Source of the DNA: Pedobacter psychroterrae
GTDB lineage: Bacteria > Bacteroidota > Bacteroidia > Sphingobacteriales > Sphingobacteriaceae
Length of the DNA stretch: 64,000 nt
Direction: 5' to 3'
Assembly: GCF_004331695.1 (NCBI RefSeq)
Contig: NZ_SJSL01000001.1
Location: forward strand, 248,001 to 312,000
In this document: positions 16,772 through 26,100 of the stretch, one piece after another
Position numbering within the stretch: position 1 is the stretch's first letter
How the letters are laid out: each line of letters opens with the position of its first letter
Notes under the pieces: model-generated
Databases searched by the model: none
The model's input: the letters and a program-made list of their open reading frames with translations, nothing else
What the model was told of the DNA's origin: nothing
Made by a program: the position numbers and the translations under genes

Positions 16772-18886
16772 TTACTTTAATAGTTGATAGGCAATTAAAC
16801 TTGCCACATAGGCCATAGCCGTCATATAAACGAGTTGTATCACCGGCCATTTCCATGACTTGGTTTCTCTGTATACAACAGCTACCGTGCTCATACATTG
16901 CATGGCAAAGGCATAGAATAGCATTAATGAAAAAGCAGTTGCAAATGTAAATACAGGCAATCCGGTGTCCGGGTTTCTCGCACCTCTCATCTTATTTCTA
17001 ATGGTAGCTACTTCTCCATCGTTATCTACACTATAAATTGTGGCCATCGTACCCACAAACGCTTCTCTTGCAGCAAATGAGGTAATCAAAGCGATTCCTA
17101 TTTTCCAGTCAAAACCTAAGGGTTTTATTGCCGGTTCTATCACGTGCCCCAGAATCCCTGCATAAGAATTTTCAAGCTTCTCAGCCGATCTGTCACGCTC
17201 CAGCGTACTAATTTGCGTGCTGTCTTTTTGGGCTTCTATAGCTGCATATTTTTTATCAATTGCCTCGAACTTATCTGATGGCCCAAAAGTGGCCAATACC
17301 CAGAGGATGATCGAAATTGCAATAATCACTTTACCTGCTTCAAAGACAAAAGTTTTGGATTTTTCATACATCGTATACAGTACATTCGACCACCTGGGCA
17401 TTCTATACACTGGCAGTTCCATGATAAAGTATGATTTCTCTTTCGCTTTTATAAGAAACTTCATGATAAAAGCTACAATCACTGCCGCAAAAATGCTAAT
17501 CAGATACATCCCCATTAAAGTAAGGCCTTGCAAATTGATGAATCCCCAAATCATTTTTTCCGGTACAACCAATGAGATCAGTAATGTGTAAACAGGCAGC
17601 CTGGCAGAACAACTAACCAAGGGGGCAACCATAATGGTGATGATCCGGTCTTTCCAGCTCTCTATATTCCGAGCACTCATAATGGAAGGAACAGCACAGG
17701 CCAAACTACCAATCATTGGTACTACTGACTTACCGCTTAACCCGAATTTACGCATTATTTTATCCATCATAAACGTCACTCTCGACATATAGCCTGTATC
17801 TTCAAGGATGGATATGAAAGCAAACAATATAGCAATCTGAGGAATAAATATAACCACTCCACCCAATCCGGCAACCACCCCGTCCAGAAGCAGATCGGTA
17901 AGCATACCTGCAGGAAGATGCTGATGCCCGAATTCCGTAAGCCATACAAAAGAATATTCAATGAGCTCCATTGGATAGGAAGACCACGAAAAAATAGAAT
18001 TGAATATAAAAAACAATATGGCGATGAATATGGTAAATCCCCATACCCTGTGCGTTAATACTGCATCAAGCTTATCACTAAAAATAAATTTTCTGGCAGC
18101 TCCTGTATCTTCTACAACGCCGCTGAGGACTGTCCCAAGATACCGGTATCTGGATATTGTCTCTGCAGCCTGCAACTTGGAAGATTCGAAATGATGGTCC
18201 TTTTTTATCTGTTCAAAGATCTCATGGTCTGCTGAAGAAAAAATATTTAGCGGCAAATGCTGGTGCAGCAACTGCAGGGCTAAATAGTTATTGTCTGTTT
18301 TTATGTGCGATTTGACAAAATCAATGGCTTCCGGAGCCAAAACATGCATATCTGCACCTTCTGTCTGCGTAGCTATAACAGTTGTATTCCTAATCGCTTC
18401 TTTTAGTTCTGAAAGACCAGAATTATTTCTGGCAGAAATAGCTACAACCTGTATCCCCAGCCGTTCAGAAAGTTTATCAACATCAATATCGATTCCTTCC
18501 TTTTTAGCCATATCGGTCATATTCAACACCAATATAATCGGCAGGCCCAAATCGGCAACCTGTGTATAAAGCAATAAATTTCTGCGAAGATTTGTTGCGT
18601 CTACTACCAGAATTACAAGATCAGGATGACTGGAGTTCTTGCTATCAGCCAGTACCTGAAAAACAATGCTTTCATCTTTGCTTTTTGGATATAAACTATA
18701 TGTGCCAGGTAAATCTATGATTTCAGCTTGCTTACTATCACTTAGCTTACAATAGCCTGTTTTCTTATCAACAGTTATCCCGGGAAAGTTTCCAATTTTC
18801 TGATTTAATCCTGTAAGCAGATTAAAAAGGGTTGATTTTCCTGTATTTGGATTACCAACAAGGGCAATTTTAATATCCTTTGCCAA
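16772..18886 (-). CDS. feoB: ferrous iron transporter FeoB
   Basis: 704 residues. The N-terminal G domain has the Walker A motif GNPNTGKST (11-19), G3 DLPGTYSLYPKS and G4 NMTD. A helical spacer (about 170-260) leads to the membrane part with the two Gate motifs (VAPLVSCSARLPVY and the ITSFAAREAFVGTMATIY region) and the core helices. FeoB imports Fe2+ across the inner membrane, driven or gated by GTP hydrolysis. FeoA is encoded separately 4 bp upstream, unlike Bacteroidota species with a FeoAB fusion. Both share the promoter at 19133-19164. Confidence 0.97.
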   Translation of the reverse strand: MAKDIKIALVGNPNTGKSTLFNLLTGLNQKIGNFPGITVDKKTGYCKLSDSKQAEIIDLPGTYSLYPKSKDESIVFQVLADSKNSSHPDLVILVVDATNLRRNLLLYTQVADLGLPIILVLNMTDMAKKEGIDIDVDKLSERLGIQVVAISARNNSGLSELKEAIRNTTVIATQTEGADMHVLAPEAIDFVKSHIKTDNNYLALQLLHQHLPLNIFSSADHEIFEQIKKDHHFESSKLQAAETISRYRYLGTVLSGVVEDTGAARKFIFSDKLDAVLTHRVWGFTIFIAILFFIFNSIFSWSSYPMELIEYSFVWLTEFGHQHLPAGMLTDLLLDGVVAGLGGVVIFIPQIAILFAFISILEDTGYMSRVTFMMDKIMRKFGLSGKSVVPMIGSLACAVPSIMSARNIESWKDRIITIMVAPLVSCSARLPVYTLLISLVVPEKMIWGFINLQGLTLMGMYLISIFAAVIVAFIMKFLIKAKEKSYFIMELPVYRMPRWSNVLYTMYEKSKTFVFEAGKVIIAISIILWVLATFGPSDKFEAIDKKYAAIEAQKDSTQISTLERDRSAEKLENSYAGILGHVIEPAIKPLGFDWKIGIALITSFAAREAFVGTMATIYSVDNDGEVATIRNKMRGARNPDTGLPVFTFATAFSLMLFYAFAMQCMSTVAVVYRETKSWKWPVIQLVYMTAMAYVASLIAYQLLK

Positions 18887-18890
18887 ATTA

Positions 18891-19106
18891 CTACTGAATT
18901 ATAATAATGGATGCTTCATTTTTACGTAAACAAAGCTGATAACCCGCAACACGAATTGCGATAGGATCTCCAAGGGGCGCAAAACGTTCAATTTCCACAG
19001 TTTCACCTGGCAGGCAACCCATCTCCATTAATTTAACGGACATTTCAAGATCTGTAAATGCTACTATAGTTCCTTGTTCTCCGGGGTTTAACTGTGAAAG
19101 TTTCAT
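18891..19106 (-). CDS. feoA: ferrous iron transport protein FeoA
   Basis: 71 residues, a single SH3-like FeoA domain: LNPGEQGTIVAF at the N-terminus, MEMGCLPGETVEIERFAPLGDPIAIRV written in part as its central core, and the final LCLRKNEASIIII strand. FeoA is a small cytosolic partner needed for FeoB-dependent iron uptake. It is the first gene of the feoA-feoB unit, with a plausible promoter immediately upstream. Confidence 0.95.
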   Translation of the reverse strand: MKLSQLNPGEQGTIVAFTDLEMSVKLMEMGCLPGETVEIERFAPLGDPIAIRVAGYQLCLRKNEASIIIIQ

Positions 19107-19132
19107 TTATATATTGTTAGTATTATCAAGTC

Positions 19133-19164
19133 GCAAGGTAGCCTTAATTTATAATAAATCCAAA
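19133..19164 (-). promoter_or_regulatory. probable promoter of feoAB
   Basis: On the minus strand TTTG (19161-19164), a 20-bp spacer, then TACCTTGC (19133-19140). The -7 differs from TAnnTTTG at the last two positions. The start would fall about 20 nt before the feoA ATG. No clear Fur-box palindrome was noticed. Confidence 0.5.
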
Positions 19165-19197
19165 TAAGAGAAATGTAAATTTATGGAATAAAACGGC

Positions 19198-19323
19198 TTA
19201 CATCCCTCTTGGATAGCTCGAATAGCTAACTTTTGGACATTGACAGCCTGGTTTGAAAATGCGACAACCAGCAAATAGCACCATAAATAACAATAAGAGT
19301 AATAAACTAATCCGTTCTTTCAT
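19198..19323 (-). CDS. 41-residue small lipoprotein, overlapping the VanZ-like gene
   Basis: A short frame starting at ATG 19323, inside the last codons of the VanZ-like gene, and ending TAA at 19198. The protein opens MKERISLLLLLLFMVLFAGC, a compact signal peptide with a good lipobox (FAGC, cysteine at residue 20). The mature lipopeptide would have only 22 residues and contains two more cysteines (GCQC). The 17-base overlap with the upstream gene suggests translational coupling. I do not know a function. The strict signal peptide plus lipobox in so short a frame argues against chance. Confidence 0.68.
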   Translation of the reverse strand: MKERISLLLLLLFMVLFAGCRIFKPGCQCPKVSYSSYPRGM

Positions 19324-19714
19324 TATAGTTTGATTTATGAAGTAAAATATAACTAAAAACACCCATAAAAACACCAATCATATCACAGCCAAAATCCCAC
19401 CATTCCGCGGATCTGTAGGTAAAAAACTTCCATTGTGCCAACTCTATCAACCCCCCAAGGGCACCTGTAAAAATGATGATCTTAAAAATGGTTAAAGACC
19501 GGAAACTATAATTATGCTGATGCCTGATTTTGCCGTAGAAAAGAAATATCGTTAGCACAAAAAAAAAGCCTACATGTACCAGCTTATCAAAGCCTTTAAA
19601 AAAAATGCCTGATTCATTATTGTCATCAGGCATTTTGATATTGCAAAGTATAAAAATAAAGACAGTCCACAAAATGGCCCAACTTTGATATTTTAACTCT
19701 TTAATTTTATTCAT
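19307..19714 (-). CDS. VanZ-like membrane protein
   Basis: 135 residues with about four membrane segments: ILWTVFIFILC, LVHVGFFFVLTIFLFYG, FKIIIFTGALGGLIELAQ and DMIGVFMGVFSYILL. The DKLVHVGFF and GGLIELAQ...D-F-GCDMIGVFMG motifs are those of the VanZ/teicoplanin resistance superfamily, small inner-membrane proteins of unclear activity. It follows gcvH by 3 bp, a conserved Bacteroidota pairing next to sprA. The last codons overlap the start of the 41-residue lipoprotein. Despite the family name, nothing here implies glycopeptide resistance. Confidence 0.85.
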   Translation of the reverse strand: MNKIKELKYQSWAILWTVFIFILCNIKMPDDNNESGIFFKGFDKLVHVGFFFVLTIFLFYGKIRHQHNYSFRSLTIFKIIIFTGALGGLIELAQWKFFTYRSAEWWDFGCDMIGVFMGVFSYILLHKSNYNERTD

Positions 19715-19717
19715 TAA

Positions 19718-20098
19718 TTATGCTCCTACAAGCGCTTTATAAGCATCAGCATCCAATAAGCCTTCTAATTCTGCCGTATCAGACAAAGTAACCTTAACCA
19801 TCCATCCTTGTCCGTATGGATCAGAATTTACCAATTCAGGATTGTCATTAAGTACAGCATTTGTTTCCAATACAGTAGCTGTAACTGGCATAAAAAGATC
19901 TGAAACAGTTTTCACAGCTTCAACTGTACCAAAAACCTCATCTTTTGTAACCTCATCGCCCACGGTATTGATATCTATATATACAATGTCACCTAACTCA
20001 CGCTGCGCAAAATCAGTAATGCCGATATATGCCTCATTACCTTCAATTTTAAGCCATTCATGGTCTTTTGTGTACTTCAATTCTGATGGAAAATTCAT
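19718..20098 (-). CDS. gcvH: glycine cleavage system H protein
   Basis: 126 residues. The lipoylated lysine is K63 in [12 protein letters not shown], with the usual [16 protein letters not shown] block before it and [13 protein letters not shown] after. H protein carries the aminomethyl group between the P, T and L proteins, which are not in this window. glyA, at 55553, uses the product methylene-THF. It has its own excellent promoter at 20156-20186, overlapping the end of sprA, so it can be expressed independently. Confidence 0.97.
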   Translation of the reverse strand: MNFPSELKYTKDHEWLKIEGNEAYIGITDFAQRELGDIVYIDINTVGDEVTKDEVFGTVEAVKTVSDLFMPVTATVLETNAVLNDNPELVNSDPYGQGWMVKVTLSDTAELEGLLDADAYKALVGA

Positions 20099-20155
20099 TT
20101 GTTTAAATTATTTTTCGTGAGTTAATATTTTTTGAAGCCCATCGCTTCGCGTGTC

Positions 20156-20186
20156 CAAAGGTAATTAATCTACCTCTTTATACCAA
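20156..20186 (-). promoter_or_regulatory. promoter of the gcvH-VanZ-small lipoprotein unit
   Basis: On the minus strand TTG (20184-20186), a 20-bp spacer, then TACCTTTG (20156-20163), an exact -7 consensus. It sits 3 bp past the sprA stop codon, and transcription would begin near 20150, about 50 nt before gcvH. Confidence 0.7.
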
Positions 20187-20188
20187 TG

Positions 20189-23100
20189 CTAATTCAAGGT
20201 AATCCTTAAACTAAATCCGAAATTAGTGAATGCAGTATTAAATGTTTGTGAAGTGTAGGGTTTGGTAATGTTTGAATCGTAGAAAAGCCTGATGTTGAAC
20301 CGCTGGTTCAATACATAATCTACACTTGGCCTTAAAGTAATGTTCTTAGCTCCAGAAGATACCTCAGCTTCAGCAATATCGGCCCTGTAGATCACCGTTT
20401 TATTATCCCTGAGTGCGATATCCAATTTAAAGTCCATGTTGTTTTCCATCTTTAATTGCTTGAACATTCCAAATGGAAATCTAAACTTGTTGGTCCGATA
20501 ACCCAAACCAAAAACCATATTATTTTCCGATAGTTGGGCTAACTGACTATTAGACATACTCAAACCCAATAATCTGGAGCGGCCCAGTTCAAAATTAGCC
20601 GACACATTATTTTTGAAACGTGTATCAATTCCTATAAGCGGAGAAAACTGCTCAGCAATGGTAACCTGGGCATACTGATAAAAAGGAAGGAAGTTGCCAT
20701 TTACATCCCGGCTGTTTACAGCTCCGTTTCTTTCTTCATATCTTACTAGAGAATTAAAGCTATTGACACTGTAAACTGATCTGTAGGAATGTCTGATGTC
20801 GATAGAACTAAATCGCTCGGCAAGAAAACCCAAGCGTGTTAGCCCCCTATAATTCAGACGCCAGTTGGGCAATGGGATTTTAGGAAAAGAGCTTAGGCTA
20901 GAAGATGCGGCATCCTTACCAGTATAGGCCGCCAGGAAGGCTGACACAACTACATCCTGTGAGCTTTTGTCATATCCATCGGCATATCCTGAAGACTTAG
21001 CGCCCGATGAATTTGAGTTCAATGCACCTAACCGCTGAGAAATGACCTGCCTGTTGACCATAAACTGGCTAAAAAGTCTTGAAGCCGTACCTCCTGCTTT
21101 CTCTGAAAATGCGGTACCTAATGATAAAAAGGAAACACTGTAATCTCCGGTTGTGTATGGGCTTAAATTTTCAAATCCGCTTAAGCTTGTATCATACCTA
21201 AAATTAGTGGAATAATTTAGTGTCCTATTTTTATTGGCAGTCAAGGTGATTACCAGATCCTGGATAGGTTCTACCATACTGCTAAAACTCAGGTCCTCTC
21301 TTAAAGTATTTATATAAAGCTGAGACTGAAGTGTATCTCTGGTAATCCATGCATTATTTAGGGCCATGCCCCTGATATCTTTCTGACTGCCAAATACAAA
21401 GCCCAGACCCGGTGCTCCCGTTATATTATCTATGCCTAAATAATTTGTAGTTGGCAGGTAACCGGGCAAAAAGATTCCTTTATTCTGAACATATGAGCCT
21501 ACAATATTTTTAACACTGGTTAGCAACCCCACAAAAAAGTCAGCACTTGAACTTTTATCCCCCGCATCCTTGGCCCTTCTCACAAAACCAAACTTATTAT
21601 ATAGGCTGCTTAGGTTCAGATTGGGGTTGATCTGTATTATTCTTGAATTTTGAATCGTATTACCCATATCAATCAACGGATCTCTCAATGTTGATAATGG
21701 TTCTGTCTGCCAGTTAAAATTGGTTCCGTATCGCGTTGTAACGCTCAACCAGTCCAGTCCGGGAATCTTATTTATAGGCAAGTTGTAAGTAATGTTTAAG
21801 TTGTGGGAATAGTCTGTTGTTCTGCCTAGTCTTTTAAGATTTTGCCAAAGTGTATCTCTTTTTAATCCTTCAATACGGCCATCAGGTTCATCAATAATTG
21901 AATAGTTTGTTGCATCAAAATCCAGTGTCAGCGACCTCGTTAAATTCCAGGATATTCCATACACCCTTGTCACCAGGAAGTTCTTATTATAAGTGGTATT
22001 AATTGGAATAGAATTATTAGGATCGTTATTTCTAAGGCTATTCTCTGAATAATAACGGTCCAGATCTATTCTGAAATTAATTGAGTTAGGGAGCAGGCTA
22101 AAATTGAATTCTTTCAATAAAGCCAGCATATTTGATTTTATAATTTTATTAAAAGGCTCATAGCTCCTCGACTGAGCAGCATAATTATACGCCAGCGATC
22201 CTCTGTAAGTCTGTTGGATACTATTTTGGTTGATAAAATCCCTGTGTGCAAATTTTGTATTCGCATAGCTGGCATTTAAATTCTCTATATCCCACAGCTT
22301 TGGTATTTTATCCGGGTCTGTTCTTTCTTTACGCACATTGGTAAAGCTGATGCTGTTTCTGGATGTATAGTCTTGAGCATAATTCAAGATCTCTTTCTTT
22401 TCAGCTCTTGTGGCACCATCAAGTGCATTTTTCAACTCAACATCAGGAGTCCTTGGATCGTATTGAGGTGTACTTATCTGATTGGAATAACTTACAAACA
22501 TAGGGATCTTTATCGCAGCCTTTTTAGGTAAGAATTTACCCAGCTCCATGCTTGATGAAATATCAAAAAACACATTATCCGCTCGGTTTCGTTCACTCAC
22601 CCGCTTCTCCAGCGAACCAAAGCCTATCGTTGATTTACTACCTGATATATTAACATCTGCAAAATCGGCAAGCTGGGCATTCATCCTTGCTGTTGCTGCC
22701 CAGCCTCCGCGTTCATCAAATTCGGTAAGCCGAAGTTCATTAAACCAGACTTGGGCACTTTTATCCAGGCCATCATCCTCACCGGTACTGGCTTGTTTAC
22801 GAAGTGGATTTTTAATACCTAGCATATATACCCTTACCTTACTCATATCGGGCTGCCCCTTTATGGTTATCGTTCTTCCATTTTCAACAAAATCAAAAGG
22901 AATATTTACAGGCCATGGCTGCCCATTCAGCAATGCCCTGTTCCGCGCAATTTTTGCATTCTGAAATACTTCCAGTTCAATATCCAACCGGTTTTGCTCA
23001 GGCCATATCGCATAAGGATCACTCGTGCCGGGGTTGGTCACTTTCAATGGCTGCGAATATTCATAATAGTTATCCTGATTGTCCGTCCCTATTCGCAAAA

Positions 23101-26100
23101 AGGCACTCAGCTCATTGTCATTAATCGTAGTGTTTGGAAGTGCTTCAAGGTGTATAAACATCTCCAGATGTTTATACGATCTGAAATCATTAATAGCAGT
23201 TTTAAATGCAGCCCTGCCATAGCCATCCCTTAAATTTTTGACGGTAACTGCCAGTGATTGCTCATTTTGTCTCGTATCTCCCCTGTAGTTACTAAAATCC
23301 TGTTCCCTTTCAATCCCTGGCGGCACCACATATGGAATAGGCACCCTTTTTCCATTTTCTTCTATATTTACTGTAGCCACTTCAATGGTAGAATTATCGG
23401 GATTTGCTGGTTGTAAGGCCTGGTCAACAATCACCTGCGAAGCATCATTATTAGCATTGTACTGTCGCCATTCACCTCTTACCAGTTGAATTTTCCCAAA
23501 TCTTAGTACAGTAGTATCTGCAAAATTGGTAAGGAACATTCTCACAAAACGTATAGATTTAAAATCCTGGATACTTCCCACCTTTTGCTGGTATTGTGCC
23601 AACGGTATCCGGATCTGATACCAGGTGACAGGTTTGGTCTCACCATTGGCAAGCTTGACATCTGAAGTGACTTTATCAGTAACAAAGTTCTGGCCTACCA
23701 TCAGATCTCCCGGACGCATAGATACCCGGTACTGAAAATACTCATCAGATTGCGTCATATTGTTATCCCTGTTGATATCTTCTCCATCAGGAAGTGATGT
23801 GGATGCAGAATTATCTACGCCAAAATCTTCTCTGCTTTGCTGAGGTGTTTTAGAATTCCCTTCCGTTCCGTTATATTTTTCATAGCGTTTCAATATCCCG
23901 GCATTTGCCTGATCTAATGCACCACTTCTGTAGTAAGAATAATCATCAGATGACGGATCATTGTCAATAGCTGCTGCTGCCTCAGCATTCAGTTGAGATT
24001 TTATCTGGTTGATAACTGCTGCGAACTTACCTTTTTCATCGGCATTACCTAAGCCATCCAATCCCACATCCTGACTTCTTCTTGCCACAGGATCATTATC
24101 AAAAGCCTGTACTACAGGCTGCAGCTTAGGCACCCTCCCCCAGTTTGTTTCATCATATTTTGTTGGATCACCGTCGGCCGGCAGTCCATTTTCCAATGAC
24201 TTCCTGCCATCCTTTAAAATATCTTCTGAAATATTACCCAGGTTAAAATAAAGATCTCCACCGGCAGAATTTGGCTTATATATATTCGGATCCATTACCC
24301 AGAGCTCGATAAACTCAATATTCAGCGCTTCAAAATCATTGGTTTCAATCCGTCTGAACAATCCCCCCCATCTTGATTTTGGGTTTGTCAATGATCCATC
24401 CGCTCCAAAACCGGTAGTAGTATAGTTGTAATGACCCCTCAAAGTAGGATAAAAGGCTATATCAAGCGTTGGTAAAGTAATCGCCTGTCCAGTACTTGTC
24501 TCCTTAAACGGAAAAACTTCCTGTTCAATGATCTCTCTTACATAATGATTGGAAAGCTCGTTCCGGTTGTTTCTCAAATTTGCAGGTATATTACTTGCAT
24601 TCCGGTTATAGAATGTAGGATCTATGTTATAAAATGCGACTCTTGCACGGTTAAATCCATAAGCAAGATTATCTATCAACTGAGATTCAGGAAATAGCTG
24701 TGGTGTTCCTGACAACTGCCAGGCAATTGCACTTTTAAGGTCAATAACTGATCTCGAAGCCTCAAAATCATCCAGGTAACTGATCCCGCTTTTCTGTCCT
24801 GCAAAATCCAGCGCCTTTGGATGTCCCGGAACAAGTTGCGCAAACTCCCCGGAGAAAGTAATATTTGAAGGAACTTTGGTAGAAATAAATGGCAACTTGT
24901 CAACAAGCTTCGTTAAAAACCTCGAGGCCGAGCTGTAGTTTACGTCCAGCCCCCAGATAGTGTTAGAAATTGGTTCTTCTCCAATATTCACCTTAGGGGT
25001 CAGCGGCTTCTCACTTAAATTCATAAATGTACCACCTAAATTCAGCTTATTATTTACTTTATAATCCAGCCTGGTCCCAAACAATGAACGTTGCTGCAAA
25101 CCAAACAGCTCGTTATTCTCGGTCGATATTCTTATAGGTTGCCCCGAAACCAGCAATGCCGTATTCAATATTTGAACCCTGCCTCCCTGATAGTCGACTG
25201 TAAAATCGGTTCCTTCCTGTAGAGGGATGGTTCCGGCAAACACTTTTACTGACCCTTCCGGTACATTAATGGAGTTTAAACTAAATTCAGAAGCTATCTC
25301 AGACTGATAGCTCCCTTTTATGACGTACCTGTTCTGCCTGGTAAACAATTGCTGAGCAATCACTTTAGTGGAATCATACAGTGCAGTAAAAGTATATTTA
25401 TCTATAAAAGCCTGTTCAGAGGGCAAAAACTGATCTGCCAGATCCTTACCAAACGGCTCGACTAACGGAAAGACAATCCTTCCATTTAGTGGGTCAATAG
25501 TTATGTAACCATTTTTTGTATTGGTAATCAGCACAGCATTACTATTACCTGAACTATTGGCAGAATTGCTGTTTCCAAAAGAATTTGCACCACTGTTTGT
25601 ACCAAATGGGTTTTCTTCTGCTTCAAAATCAAATATACCGTCTGGCTTAAGTTCATCCTGCTGGTTTAAGCGATCCAGGCTGGCCACCTGTATCCACAAT
25701 TTATCTTTCAGCGGCCTTTTAAATGCATCCAGTTTTTCCCCTTCGGTGATCACAGGTCTTTCAATTCCAGATTTCTCATCTATTCTAAGAATATCCAGCT
25801 TAAAATTCTGCTGACTGATCTGATATCCGCCGATAGAATAAATATTCTTCATCATCAGGTCCCAGGTCGGCAAATTGGTCTTTGTTGTTTCGTTCTTCAG
25901 CAATTTTGCAAACAACACCTTTGGTGTGGCCTGATCAAAAGGAACATCCGTAGAAAACTCACCTACCTGGTATTCTACCCCGTTAAAAGTATACCGGTAA
26001 GAAACAGCCAGCACCTCATCGGTATTCAATGAATTGTTTAAAGAAATATAGCCCAGTTTAGGGTGAAATGTAAATTCCCTGTCGGCAAGCTTCCTTGCGT

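Noticed and set aside
19307-19714. VanZ name suggesting glycopeptide resistance
   Set aside because: The family is broad; no vanHAX-type genes are near, so resistance is not implied.
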